Positions 11,916 through 24,512 of a stretch of 64,000 nt of DNA are shown here, one piece after another. How positions within the stretch are numbered: the stretch's first letter is position 1; each line of letters starts with the position of its first letter. This DNA is from Rhizophagus clarus (lineage: Eukaryota; Glomeromycota; Glomeromycetes; Glomerales; Glomeraceae). The stretch lies in assembly GCA_015698045.1 (NCBI GenBank), contig BLAL01000197.1, forward strand, positions 744,001 through 808,000, given 5' to 3'. A program made the position numbers and the translations under genes. The notes beneath the pieces are model-generated. The model was not told where the DNA came from and made no database searches. It worked only from the letters and a program-made list of their open reading frames with translations.

Positions 11916-12242
11916 CTTATGGTAGTTTTTATTGTTCTTTATTGGTGTATTACTTCATATTTTTATAACATTTTTGAGGTTAAAAATTAAATTTTTACGT
12001 TATATAAATCAAAATCCTTTGCTAAACACTTAGTTGAAGTGACTAAAAATCTAAAATACGTTTTTGATTTACTTGGTGCAGATTTTTTTTTCCAATATGT
12101 ATTATGACCTAAAATAGTCAGGTGACTGTGGTGATCTGGTGATCTGCAATACCATAATTGTTGTGCTACTAGTGTTACCATGTACAAAATAAAAATAAAA
12201 AACTTTCCTGCATGTTGAGACATTACTAACAATTCAGACAAT

Positions 12243-13103
12243 ATGAATATTTATAATCCATTATATAAAGATTTAGTTCAAATTATTCAAAATTTTGATA
12301 AAATGAATATGAAAGAAATTGAACTTACGACTCGGTATATTAATAAAAATGTATATGAAGAGGATTTAAGTATGATAATTGATGAATTGGTTAATCTTTA
12401 TTTTAAGGAATTAAATGAAGGAAAAGGAAGAAAAATAAGAAAAAATCATATTTTTGATTGTATTAATAACTATAAGATAGGTTTACGAGAAATTTATAAT
12501 TGGCTTTTAAATAATCAAAATAATTCAAATTCTATTTATTTACTTGGATTTTTCAATTATCATGGTATTGTAATAAATGTTAATATACGAAAAGCATTTG
12601 AGTTATATCAAAAAGCAGCAGAATTGGAAAATAATGCAGCATTATTTGACTTTGCCAATATGTGTATTGATGGGGAGGGTTGTAAGAAAGATTATGAAAA
12701 AGCTTTTAAATTAACTAAGAAGTTAGCAGAAAAAGAATATTCAGGAGGAATAAATCTTTTAGGATATTGTTTTGATAATGGAATTGGTACTGATGTCGAT
12801 ATGCAAAAAGCATTTGACTTATATCGAAAAGCAGCAGATTTGGGCAATTGTTTGGCACAATATAATCTCGCTCAAATGTATATCGATGGACAAGTTGTTG
12901 AACAAGACTATAATAAAATATTTGAATTATTTCAAAAAGCAGCAAATTTAGGAAATTGTTCTGCTCAATATAATCTCGCTGTAATGTATGAAAATGGATA
13001 TGGAACTGAAAAAGATATAGATAAAGCAGTTTATTGGTATAAGAAATCTGCCAATCAAGGAGATGAAGATGCACAAAATGAATTAAAAAAGCTATTGGAT
13101 TAA
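12243..13103 (+). CDS. Sel1-like repeat protein (cluster member 5)
   Basis: A 286-residue frame. The leader domain begins almost at the first residue (MNIYNPLYKDLVQIIQNFDK). In-frame codons just upstream of the ATG still spell a homologous NNSDN stretch, like the N-terminus of member 1. The ancestral start therefore seems to have been lost and this ATG is the best remaining one. Five Sel1 repeats follow, fewer than in members 1-3, ending KSANQGDEDAQNELKKLLD. An antisense open frame over the 3' half is a by-product of the repeat composition. Scaffold role inferred from the family only. Confidence 0.85.
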   Translation: MNIYNPLYKDLVQIIQNFDKMNMKEIELTTRYINKNVYEEDLSMIIDELVNLYFKELNEGKGRKIRKNHIFDCINNYKIGLREIYNWLLNNQNNSNSIYLLGFFNYHGIVINVNIRKAFELYQKAAELENNAALFDFANMCIDGEGCKKDYEKAFKLTKKLAEKEYSGGINLLGYCFDNGIGTDVDMQKAFDLYRKAADLGNCLAQYNLAQMYIDGQVVEQDYNKIFELFQKAANLGNCSAQYNLAVMYENGYGTEKDIDKAVYWYKKSANQGDEDAQNELKKLLD

Positions 13104-15372
13104 TAAGTGAGCTATACACAATAAACGATTTATTATTGTCAGTTTATTAGACTAGTTAGAATATAACCATTTTCTTATCTTTTTTTACGTCTAAATAAAA
13201 AAAAATGTAATAAATATAATATAAACCTTCGCAATTTTGAGTTACTGTTATACGAATTGGATTAATGATCATTTAATATACTAAATAATTATATCATATA
13301 TACAATATGTATATGGCTAAAGTGTAATTAAAAGTAAAATTTAATTCACAGCTCAATGAATCCGTAATATTTACGAAACACTACATGAGAAATACAAGTA
13401 TTACGCAGTAATATTGCCTGAGTTTACATGTTTGAAGTACTTTACGTTAAATATTTCCGTTTTATTTACATAAAAAGTGTAAAATATGCCACATTATGAT
13501 ATACATTCAAGCACCTTGAATACAATAGCAAAAACAATGAATCTGCAAATAATTACGCCGAGAATTTAAATAAATTATGTGATAAACTGCGGATTGTTTC
13601 AATAAAACGAAGAGTCGTGCTTAAAAAGAGTAATAAAAAATGATTATAAAATTTTGTTAGTAATAAATATTAAATAAAATTTATCAAGTTTCTATTTTAA
13701 AAAGGTAAAAACTAATGAAATAAAATGAATATGTCTTTAAAACATCCTTAAGAGATGAAAATATGAAATTTTAATTATATTATGATGAAATGTTAGTAGT
13801 TGACAACATGCATTAAATAAAATATACCTCAATGATTCCAAAATTGAAATGAAACTACTTTGAAACGTAAAAATGATGAACGACTGCACATCGGATGTAC
13901 TTTTCTCCATATTGAGTTTAAGATATGGTTTTGAATAAATAATATAGTTAGATTAATATAAATTATAAAAATATGGAGTGAACCTTTATATTAATGACAG
14001 TGTTGTTATTTCTACTGACGTTTATCTCCTGAAGAAGCAATGATGGATTTTTTTTGTAAGTTACTTCTGAATTTATTTACGTCATAAGATTTTAAAATTA
14101 CTTAAATACAATTGATTTTTTCTGAAATTCATTCTTTTTTAACAAAAATAAAACATTATTAAGTCTACTACTAAAAAATATTTATTTACTAGAAGATCAA
14201 ATTCGACCTAGGTCCAAATAATCAACAATAGTACATAGTATTTAAATGATAACACTACAAATTATTTTTTTTTTTATTATTTGTGATGGACATGAGTAGT
14301 TTGAAATTGTTATTGTACTATTATCGGATTTGCAACAGGATATAATTTACATTCTCATGATATCAGCAAATCACATCAATATTAAAACAACAAGAAGGCT
14401 TAAATTTCTAATATGGCATATATCTCATTTTTACATTATAATATCATCCAATTAATTTAGTACGCAACTAAAAAGAAATATTAATAACAAATAAATAAAA
14501 ATTTTGCAAATTATTATCCGAGTTGAATATGATGCAATGTACCAAAAAAACATCTTGAGATTCATCGTTTAATAAAATGGCATAACTGTAAACTAGTGCA
14601 GTAGTGCTGACATGAAAAGACTAATAATTTTACCATTCATCAAACGTAATTTACTGTACAACACTATCGAGGCATCGATACATGGTCACTAATTATTAAA
14701 ATCTAAATTTATTGTCTTTCAAAACAAATAATCTTCAATTTATATTCATTGCAAATGATCACTAATAAACTTAATAAAAATTATAAATAAAATTGTTTGT
14801 GAAATTATTTGTTAACTGATAATTAGTTTAATTAAATACAAACTCCACGTATTGTATAAACAATTTGCGTAATACCTGTGGTATTTGCATGTGGTTATAT
14901 ATGTAGCTTTTTTTATTACGGCATTTCTAATTGGAAATATAAATAAAACATACTATATATAAAAAGAATATACCGCATGTAAAGAAAGCCACATAATAAA
15001 TATAACTAAAAGTGTAAAACAAATTATATGTGTACTGTGTCTATAGCTATTTACTTAATTATAGATGAGTTACGGTATTAATAATAAATGGAAGAGTTTA
15101 AGAGTTGGATATCAGGTGGCTATGCTGCAAACTCCCGACTTAGTCCTAAACTAGTGTATGCGTAAGTATGTGGCTTTGTTTAATGTCAACATAACAATGT
15201 AAATTCTCAGCTAAGCCCAAATTTTGTCCGGGTATAAAATTAGCTCAAATTCTCCAAATTTTATTTTTGTATAATAACAAATTAATTTACAAATTTACAA
15301 AGCAAACTTTGTAGCTTAAAAGATATTTGGTCCATTATCATCAACCATAACTGTTACATCCTCGCCCGGCTC
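13104..15372. other. AT-rich intergenic sequence between the two Sel1 blocks
   Basis: About 2.3 kb without a supported gene, RNA gene or clear inverted-repeat element. It separates the + strand Sel1 block from the - strand block. Confidence 0.5.
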
Positions 15373-15609
15373 ATGCCAAAGAACTGGAATCACGTAAATC
15401 TTCTGAGAGAATTTGTCAGTTTTGACAATACAGTCACACCAGAAACTGTCATGGATGCCCATGTCGCTCAAGCACAATTCCGACAATCAAAAGACAAAAT
15501 TGTCATAGAGTTCGGTACTGAACACGATCTATTTAATGTATGTAGCAAGACAGTTCATTTTGGCTTTTACAGTATCAAAGGCACCCCAAGAAATTATAGT
15601 GTTAATTGA
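15373..15609 (+). CDS. Orphan 78-residue reading frame, possible gene fragment
   Basis: The frame reads MPKNWNHVNLLREFVSF and later KDKIVIEFGTEHDLFNVCSK. Composition and codon use are more balanced than in the surrounding A/T-rich DNA, and the frame stays open for some distance upstream of the ATG (RL before MPKNWN). This suggests a remnant of a larger coding sequence, for instance a LINE ORF1 or a host exon, rather than a complete small gene. I do not recognise a domain. No convincing splice sites were found at its edges. Confidence 0.3.
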   Translation: MPKNWNHVNLLREFVSFDNTVTPETVMDAHVAQAQFRQSKDKIVIEFGTEHDLFNVCSKTVHFGFYSIKGTPRNYSVN

Positions 15610-16788
15610 ATTGAAAGAGAGAGTATTTGAAGAAACATCATTTACCCTGGCATTATGATAATGTAATAATTACAACTAGAGTACAAGGAATACTGCTGCA
15701 TTTACCATGAATAATGGAAAAAGGAGATGTTATAATATAAAATTGCTGAAGCATATTATAAAGATGAATATTACTGGACTTATTAATTAGGAAGTTAAAA
15801 TGAGCAATGCAAGGTATATTTTACTTTAAGGCATGTCTCATTGCTTATCATTATTGCATAAAATACATCAATTTCATAATTTTAATTAGAGTTTAACTTT
15901 CACAATCCTTTAGATATACATAGAATGTCTTCCAAATATAACAAAAACTGGAGCTAACAAATACTAAAACAGTTTGAAAATTAATCCTAAGATACTGTTA
16001 CTATATTTGAATACAAGATCAAAGTTTATAACAAAATATTCCAATACCAAAAATGAAACTTGCAAAGTGTAATTCCTGTTAAAAACTTTAATCACTGACA
16101 AAAGAGCATAACAAACAAAGTCCTAACCCAATTCTAAAATATAGAAACATATCATTATAAAAACAACTAATTCGAAATGCTTTTTTGCTCATTAAAAAGC
16201 TTTTGAACAAGAGCAATGAGTAAACTTATAATAAGATCGAATCCTTGGATAGTGCAGGATGTTTTAAGGACTAATACGTCCTTATTATAATAAAAATGCC
16301 AAAAACAGCTCAAGCATTTAACACACAAAATTATCATAAATATTATCCACTATCATTATTTATACATAAAAATAAATAAGAGTTTTTATATGAATTTAAT
16401 GAAGTCGCTTCCCAAAAAGCCACAAGTTGGTTAGTTTTGAAACTTCATTATATTATATTTTCTGATGTCTCTTGTTAAACAATGCCTGCTAGATATGTAT
16501 TTCAATAAATGATTTACCAGGAAATCATTCGTTTATAAGCAATCAAAATAGTATTGGTAAATAATTGCACAAGTTATATTCTTTAAAAGTTATATTTTCA
16601 TACAATTACAAATACATATTCTTTACTAAATGTCAAGAGATATTTTATTGATATAAAAATGAGGTTCTATAACTTATATTTATGGTATTGACAAACAAAA
16701 AAAATAAATGAAAATATTCACCATAAGCCAGGACGTATTCGTACAGGATCATGTAGCCAAATAATTATGAGTATTATACATATATGAC
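15610..16788. other. AT-rich intergenic sequence
   Basis: No supported gene or repeat element. Confidence 0.45.
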
Positions 16789-16833
16789 ACTCCTAATGGT
16801 AAAGCAGCTGGACCATCTGGAATTACTTATGAC
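16789..16833 (+). mobile_element. LINE reverse-transcriptase scrap
   Basis: Fifteen codons spell TPNGKAAGPSGITYD, the K-A-x-G-P-S/D-G-I signature found early in non-LTR retrotransposon reverse transcriptases. A stop follows at once and no flanking homology is visible, so only a short relic of a LINE remains. Confidence 0.55.
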
Positions 16834-18328
16834 ATCTAGACGATCATAATCTGCAAATACTACACGCATTTATATGTGCTATTTATTGAAAATCTGGATA
16901 TGCAAACAGTAGCATTTGGAGTTAACATTTTATTTAATTATATTAGCAATGTTAATACAGAGATTCTGATGCTAAAATATACAAATTATAATTGAGATGT
17001 GGAGTAACGAACTCAATAAAGTAGAATCTTATCAATTGAATATTTATTGCTCAATAAAATAGAACTCTCCGCCGCTAAGATTTTATAAGTTTAGATATTA
17101 TCCACTAGAAAACAATTACTTGAAAATATCACTACATGTGAATTTTAATATTATCAGCCATATGGAAAACTTCATCAGAGGATTATACGACTATATATAT
17201 AGTAGTATTAAATTATAAAAAGTTTTTATATTATTACTTGAAACTTTTAAAAACAAAAGTTATTAACTTGAAGTTATTAACTTCTGTAAATTTGAAAAAA
17301 TTTAATAGAATTAATAAACGAAATATTTTTTTTCGTTTTTTTGTTTAATTTTAAATTTTTTTAAACGATATATCATACTATATTCATGCAAATTTAATAT
17401 ATTTAATTTACATTTACATTATCAAAATATCAATATGAAATTATTAATCTCCATAGTGTTATAATAATATCACCTGCAGGAAATGTGGATAATATCAAAT
17501 TTTGATATAGTATTTTAATGTGTCATATAAGCAAATGATTTTAATCATGGGACTCAAATGAAGAGTTACCTTTTAACCAAACATGTAAAGAAAAGTTTAC
17601 AAGAGCACAATTAGTTGATAATTTTTTAACTTTTTTTTTATCCGGATTGGAATATTCTTAACATAATTTTTTTTTTTAGTTATTCTTTTTTTTTTTGTTA
17701 TATATTAAAGCAAAAATGGATCATACATTTGTATAAGTTCAAAAATTTCAGTTAAGAAAATATGTAATCCTTTAATATTAAATTGATTATACTCAAGTCT
17801 CATGAAAAACACTTCATTCAAAATATTAATAAATTACAATTTTTTTCAAACAAATTTACTTACGGAATAAAAAATAATTTTATTAGTAAAAAAATTTTTT
17901 ACTATAGGAGAACTTTATTGTGTGATTCAATTGACGCGCGTCAAGTATCAATTTACATCTGACGCAAATCGACACTTGACACACAACATAAATAAGCCAA
18001 ACTTCATTAATCAAAAAAGAAATGGATGAAATAAATAATTTTTTAATTTTTTTATAATCACACGATGAAGTCGAAAACGATTTAAATTGCTCTTTCACAT
18101 ATGCTCGGATCGTATATTTGAAATTAATTGCTGACTTTAGATTAGCTAAAATATTAACAGAAGCCACATCTAATTCAACAGAAAATGTTATAAGAATATA
18201 AAATTCAATATTAAAAAAAAAGATAAACACTATTCTTTAAAAAAATTAAAGTATATTATATAAGAAAAATATATAATAAAAAAGATATTAAATATCAAGC
18301 GATTAAAAAAAAAAAAAAATCACATAAT
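16834..18328. other. AT-rich intergenic sequence
   Basis: Long A/T runs. An open frame of about 115 codons on the - strand (17883-18230) has low-complexity hydrophobic composition and no recognisable motif; I do not call it a gene. Confidence 0.45.
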
Positions 18329-19234
18329 TCATTTTTCTAGAAGCTTTTTTAGTTTTTTTTGAGCATATTTATGTCCTTGGTTAGCAGATTTTTTATACCA
18401 ATGAATCGCTTGAGTCAAATCTTTTTTAATCACATTTCCATTTTCATACATCACGGCAAGGTTATATTGAGCATAATCATTTTCTATCTTTGCTGCCTTA
18501 TGATATAATTCAAATGCTTTTTGTTTATCTATATAAGTTCCAAATCCACCTTCGTAACAACTTCCCAAATTATTCATTCCATTTGAATTTCCTAAATCTG
18601 CTGCTTTTTGATATAACTCAAACGCTTTTTTCTTATTAATTTTAATTCCAATTCCAAAATCATAACAATATCCTAACCTATTTATAGCATTTGGATTATT
18701 TTTTTCTGCCAACTTTTTCGACAATTCAAAAGCTTTACTGAAATCTTTTTTAATACCTTTCCCATATATATACATATTAGCAAGTTCTAATTGAGCTACA
18801 ATATTTTCTAATTCTGCTGCTATTTGATATAATATAGACGCTTTTTGTTTATTATTATCGGTTACAATTCCATGATAATTAAAATATCCAAGTAAATAAA
18901 TGGAATTTGAATGATTTTGATTATTTAAAAGCCAATTATAAATTTCTTGTAATATTACATTATGTTTATCAATATAATCAAGGATATGTTGTTTTCTTAC
19001 ATTATCTTCATTTCCTTTATTTAAATCCTTGAAAGTAAGGTTAATCAATTCATCTACCACGATACCTAAATCCTCTTCATATATACTTTTATTAATATTT
19101 TGAGTTGTAGGATTTATTTCTTTTATATCGATTTTATCAATATTTTGAATAATTTGAGTTAATTCTTCATGTGGCAAATTATAAGCATTTTCATTATTTG
19201 AATTCTTAACATACATTTTAATATTATAAGACAT
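18329..19234 (-). CDS. Sel1-like repeat protein (cluster member 6)
   Basis: A 301-residue uninterrupted frame on the - strand. It starts MSYNIKMYVKNSNNENAYN; the second Met (residue 7) lines up with the internal Met of members 1 and 2. The leader domain (IIQNIDKIDIKEINPT, EEDLGIVVDELINL, LQEIYNWLLNNQ) is followed by five Sel1 repeats and a terminal helix KYAQKKLKKLLEK. It is closest in wording to members 2 and 3 although it lies in the opposing block. This suggests that sequence exchange or duplication has crossed the orientation boundary. No kinase exons are found upstream. Confidence 0.87.
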   Translation of the reverse strand: MSYNIKMYVKNSNNENAYNLPHEELTQIIQNIDKIDIKEINPTTQNINKSIYEEDLGIVVDELINLTFKDLNKGNEDNVRKQHILDYIDKHNVILQEIYNWLLNNQNHSNSIYLLGYFNYHGIVTDNNKQKASILYQIAAELENIVAQLELANMYIYGKGIKKDFSKAFELSKKLAEKNNPNAINRLGYCYDFGIGIKINKKKAFELYQKAADLGNSNGMNNLGSCYEGGFGTYIDKQKAFELYHKAAKIENDYAQYNLAVMYENGNVIKKDLTQAIHWYKKSANQGHKYAQKKLKKLLEK

Positions 19235-19937
19235 TGTGGACGGATAAGATTTATTGCGGAAAAGCGAAAAAAAAGGAAAAAAATTTTTTTTTTTTTTTCA
19301 TACACGTTAGTTTATATATTTTTGTGGCACGTCGTAGTAATACCACGCTATAGCATAATTGGCAAATCGATTTGCTAAGCCACCGCAGTCTGAATATATT
19401 TGCATGTTTTGCATGTGAAAATAATATCATGCGATATTATAATTTTAACCAATTTTTGTTAGTTAGGTTAACTGGAATTGTAGTCACATGTACCTAATCC
19501 AATATATTTCTCCCAATAAAATTTTGTTTACCAGTAAAAAACGAATTTTTTAACACTCATGTTCACACAAACTGCACTTTTCCGTGGCGTTTACTTATAA
19601 TGTTACGTTCACTGAACGTCACGCATTTACTTATTTCATAAGCGCATTTTGTGACTATTCCTTTAATGTTCACAACTGTATAGCATTAAATTATAAATTA
19701 ATGTTATGAAATAATTTTGAAAAAAATTATTTTCTATATAAAATTTTATCTCATTGATTGTATTCTCTATCGTAACATCAGTATGTATGTCATATAAAAA
19801 AGAGTGCTAAAAAATAATATCTTTATTTATTTTATAATAATAATGACTAATATGACTAATATGAATATATAAAAAATTTTATACGCTTATGATATAACTG
19901 ATATATTTCATCTGTTCCTAATAAAAAACATGATGCA
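19235..19937. other. Intergenic sequence between two Sel1 genes
   Basis: No gene, RNA or transposon termini found. It holds the 3' flank of the kinase gene and the 5' flank of cluster member 6. Confidence 0.45.
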
Positions 19938-22186
19938 CTATAAATATTCTGATAATCTAATTTGAGCATTTTGATATCCTTGTTCAGCGGATTTTTTGTA
20001 CCAATAAATCGCTTGATACATATTTTTTTTAATACCACTCCCTTTTTCATACATCATAGCAAGATTATATTGAGCTATACGATTTCCTACAACTGCTGCT
20101 TTTTGATATAATTCAAAAGCCTTTTGCTTATTAACATTGGTTCCAAACCCAAAATCACAACAATATCCAAGCATGCATATCCCATGCGAATAATCTCCTG
20201 CTGCCGATTTTTCTAATAATTCATAACCTTTAAGATAATCTTTTTCAATACCTTTTCCATACATGTACATCAAAGCAAGATTAAATTGAGATCTAAGATT
20301 TCCCAAATTTGCTGCCTTTTGATATAATTCAAACGCTTTTATCATATTAATAGAAGTCCCAAATCCACACTCATAACAATATCCCAACAAATTCATTCCA
20401 CTTGAATGTTTTTTTGTTACTAATTTTTTAGACAATTCAAATGCTTTATCATTATCCTTATCAATATCTTTTTCATAAATGTACATGTAAGCAAGTTCAA
20501 ATTGAGCAACACTATTTTCTAATTCTGCTGCCTTTTTGTATAATTCATATGCCTTTTGCTTGTTAACATTTGTTTCAATTCCATGATAATTAAAATATCC
20601 AAGTAAATAAATAGAACTTGAATTGTTTTGATTAATTAAAAGCCAATTGTAAATTTCTTGTAAATTTATCCCAATGTTATTAACATAATCAAATATGCAT
20701 TGTGTTCTTACATTATTTTCCTTTCCCTTATTTAATTCCTTAAAATCAAGTTCAACCATTTCATCAACTAAAATGCTCAAGTCTTCCTCAAAAATATTTT
20801 CATGAATATTTTGCGTTGTCGGTTCTATTTCTTTTATATTCATATTATTAAAATTTCTAATATTAAATGATGGTTCTTCATGTAAGAAATTACCAGTATT
20901 TGAAATGTCTAAATTTAGTTGTTTATCTGTTAATTGAGGAATTAATTTATTATTATCTTTTATTATGCTGTTTTCCTTGTCGATGATTGCATTCAATTTA
21001 GATACAACTTGATCCATAGTCGTTCTATTATTTGGTTCGCCATTCCAACATTCTAAACAAGGAATAAAAAAAAATAAGACTTTGCAAAACACAAACAATA
21101 AAATTGAAATTCAAAAAATTGTATTTACCGGTATAAATATTAAAATAATCAATAGGAGTATCTGGAACCATGATTTCTCTACAACCTTGTAAGATTTGCA
21201 TAACTAAACTGGAATCATATGTTTTATCTTTAAATGGTGGTTGACCACTTGATATCTCCCATAATATCACTCCAATGCTGTAAACATCGCTCTTTTCGTT
21301 CAATGTATCTTCCCGTATTAAATTATTACAACAATTTAAACAAATCGGATCAATATAAGGAACTATCTTAAATAAGTCTAATTGTTCTCTTTTGATTCTT
21401 TTTGATAATCCAGTATCGGCCAATTTTATAGCATCTTGATGAACAAATATATTACAAGGGTGCTATTTTTTGTATGTTAAGCAAAATTTAAGCAAATATT
21501 ATAATCATTAAAAAGCTATAAATGATTTTATGGTTAACTTACCAGGTCACCATGAATAATTCCTTTACCATGTAAATATGATACAGCACAAGATAACTGA
21601 TGCGCTAACTTATATTTAACTTCCCAAGTAAGATTCTTAAACTGCTGTTTCAAATAGTTTCGAAGAGAATTACCATTACAATATTCTATTACTAATAAAT
21701 ACTCTTTCTTTTGACCATTTTGACCTTCTAATTTAAAAAAGAAAAAAAAATTTTTTAATGTATTTTACAAGAGTAAAAAAAACAACCAATATACATGTAT
21801 ATATTTATTTTCATACCTTTATTTGTTATTCCAAAAAATTGAAAAATATTTTGGTGAAAATCGACCTTATGACGCAGTTTAAACTAAATTTTTATTTATA
21901 ATGAAGTTAATATTAATATTATAAACCATGATAACAACTATTACATTTTTGTGGTTACCTCATGTATAATTTCTTTTACGGTGGCGTTATCAAGATTAAA
22001 CGATTTTAATGAAAAATATTGTTTTGAATCTTTCCAATTTGCACGATAAACTTTTCCAAACTCACAATTGTTAATTTCAATATTATGAAAATCTTTATAT
22101 TCATAATGTTTAATATATTTTTTAGAAATGGCTTCTTCAATCCAATTAATCCACTCATTTGAACTTATTTCGATTTTATTTGTCAT
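19938..22186 (-). CDS. TKL-type protein kinase with Sel1 repeats, five exons (cluster member 7)
   Basis: Exons read on the - strand: 22186-21959, 21883-21817, 21727-21543, 21462-21129 and 21052-19938. The four introns are 75, 89, 80 and 76 bp, all GT-AG, and the phases fit, giving 642 residues. The first exon holds EWINWIEEAISKKY and the ATP-site lysine (YFSLKSF). Exon 3 holds VIEYCNGNSL and HGDL. Exon 4 holds HPCNIFVHQD, LADTGLSKR (DFG region) and SDVYSIGVILWEISSGQPP. Exon 5 starts with the end of the kinase lobe (ECWNGEPNNRTTMDQVV) and continues into the cluster leader domain and six Sel1 repeats. The glycine loop reads NNCEFGKVY instead of GxGxxG, the catalytic loop lacks the usual HRD arginine, and DFG is DTG, so activity may be weak or lost. 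The frame is open further upstream to 22339, so an earlier start is possible. This is the only member with a kinase domain. Confidence 0.85.
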
Positions 22187-23422
22187 TTTATTTTTTATTA
22201 TATTTTCTAATTTTTTTTCTTTTCGTCTTTTTATTATAATTATTTTACTCATAGAACTATCAAAAAAGTATTGGACGATTTTCGCAACACAACATATTTC
22301 ATTTTGAGCGCATGTAGTACTACAGGAATTTATCACCAATTATAATTTTGATGATTTACATACCGCAAGATTTCCTGCGGCGGATTATCCCGCAGTACCG
22401 CAGTTATATTTATTGAACGGGGAAATCAATCCTTAGAATTAATGTTTTATGAGTTATGACTTCTAATTTGATAAATCCGACCTGTTTCATGTAACATTGA
22501 TTGAACTTTCCGTATATACTATTTGATGGATCAATCAGCAGAAAGATGGTGCTTCTTTTTTCCCAAATAAGACGGTTTATCTGAGTTTATAATTCCGTAA
22601 TAATGATGTCAAGAATATCGGGAGGCGCAGAAAAGATAATCTTTCGTCCTAATATACCAAATGAATGATCTTATCACAAATACTGCAAGTAAATTGATAA
22701 TTTTGAAAAATCATAATGTTATTACTATTGAATTATGAACTTGATGCGATGATTTATCAATTCGAGGCTTTGATGGAGGCGATATTTTATAAAAAATCCG
22801 CAACATTTAGTAACTGTTAATGTAAGCTTTGTCAATTTATATTAGAAATTAATAAAAAATTCATCTAAAATAACTAACTTTTTTATATAAAAGAAATTTA
22901 ATTTGTCAATATTTTACTTTTTTATACAATTTCAGTTAATGACAAGATTTGTTGATTCGTTTATTTTTTATTGCCCGTTATTAATAAATTATTTGAAAAA
23001 GGACAATTTTTTGGCTAAATTACACCATGGTTCAACATATGTAAAATAATGGAATTATTACGTTTACATGACATTGAAGATGTAATAAATTTGGAAGTAG
23101 GATCAATTTTTAAGCACATTATTTATGACATTTTATGTGAATAAGAAAAGAAGAATTTATTGTAAAAAATGAGTAGGAAAAAAAAAATACAAACCTAAAT
23201 AATAGCTGAAATCATTTTATGTGAAGGAATTATTTTAAAACAGGATAAAATTCTTTATTAAGATAAAAAGCAGTAGTTTATTGTAGAAGAAAATGAGCAA
23301 CAACAGCGTTGAATATGTTATAAAGACTGCTAGTTGAATTATTGGACCAATAAGTTCAATTGGTCCAATAGACATCATTGGTTGCTTTAGTATAGCTAAG
23401 CTATCCTGGTTATCTAAGCTTG
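22187..23422. other. Upstream region of the kinase gene
   Basis: It contains the promoter side of the kinase-Sel1 gene. The frame upstream of the proposed ATG stays open to 22339 but its sequence is lysine-rich and low in complexity. A short stem, ATTGGACCA with TGGTCCAAT, lies near 23341-23370. Nothing else is recognised. Confidence 0.4.
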
Positions 23423-23430
23423 ATTTATAC

Positions 23431-24226
23431 TAATGTTGCATGCCGTAATAGTTGTAACCGAGTGGAAAGTTGTAACGTAATGTCGTAGAGTTGTAACGTT
23501 TTGCCGTAAATTTCCAACCAGTTGTAATTGGTGTAATGTTCGTAATAATCGTAATTATTTTATTGATGATATTATGTATTGCAGACTTTGATGTATCAAT
23601 ACTACGATTCTATTAATCTAGAATTGCAGATTATGTAATTGTGAGGCTTATATTTTTTTAATTTGTTTTTTACTTTATGGTAAACTTAGTTTTCAGTTTG
23701 CTGAATCCCTATAAAAAATTTTATCCATTATTTCTGTAAAAATTCCACAAAAATGAGCCCTTCAGAGTCATTCATGAAATACATTACGTTTCCACAATGT
23801 AAGATTATTAATTCATGAATATGATTATATGAGCCCTTTGCAGAATAAAAATGGAATATAAAACACGGAATGACTTTTTTGCAAGGAATTATTAGGTATA
23901 TTATATTTGATATCATTTTATTATTATTCTTCTTCTTCTTTTATTATTTTCTTTATGTCAATTTAATTAATTTTTCTTTTTCATTTTTATAGGAACTTGT
24001 ATGGAGCTTTAGAATATACACCGTCTATAATCAAAACCTGATTTTTTGTTATCATTTTTTATTATTTAGTAATTTGCCAATTTACAACTTAATTAGTTTA
24101 CAGCATAATTACATATTACAACTTTAATACGGCACATTACAACTTTGAGCCGTAGTTGTAAATCAGGGTTACAACCCAAGTTGTAATCCAAAATGCCATA
24201 ATTAATACTTACGGCAGGCAACTTTA
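23431..24226. mobile_element. hAT-like MITE with 8-bp target duplication
   Basis: A 796-bp element with inverted ends TAATGTTGCATGCCGTAA and (reverse) TAAAGTTGCCTGCCGTAA. The octamer ATTTATAC flanks both ends directly (23423-23430 and 24227-24234). An 8-bp duplication and a terminus of the form TAAnG fit the hAT superfamily. Inside both ends are several GTTGTAAC copies in inverted arrangement, typical of subterminal transposase-binding repeats. No transposase remains; the short open frames inside are not gene-like. Confidence 0.8.
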
Positions 24227-24512
24227 ATTTATACAGATCTAGAATTAGAATAAATTCTACATTAAAGCATTTGAATATTGACAGCCTAGTAAATATGACC
24301 TTCATTCTTATTAAAAATCATACGAATTACGAAAACTTCAAATATATAATAATAACAAATTTAAAATATTCATTTTTATTGAGATAAAAAAAAAATATTT
24401 TGTGCAATAATATTTAAATATTCATTTGGTATCCATAATTAGTTTATTAAGTAAATATAATATAAATTTCTCTAATATGAAATTAATACTATAAATACTC
24501 AGATATTTGAAT

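Noticed and set aside
12715-13119. 134-codon open frame on the - strand over Sel1 member 5
   Set aside because: It is antisense to conserved Sel1 repeats, with low-complexity His/Leu/Phe content; a shadow of the repeat composition.
17883-18230. 115-codon open frame on the - strand
   Set aside because: Composition follows A/T-rich filler, and there is no motif, splice context or homologue in the window.
19300-19420. Possible tRNA-like fold near GGCACGTCGTAGTAATACC
   Set aside because: No A-box/B-box pair or acceptor stem could be laid out. I found no convincing tRNA or rRNA anywhere in the window.
23341-23370. Short stem ATTGGACCA / TGGTCCAAT as regulatory hairpin
   Set aside because: Too short and isolated; such stems are expected by chance in 64 kb.
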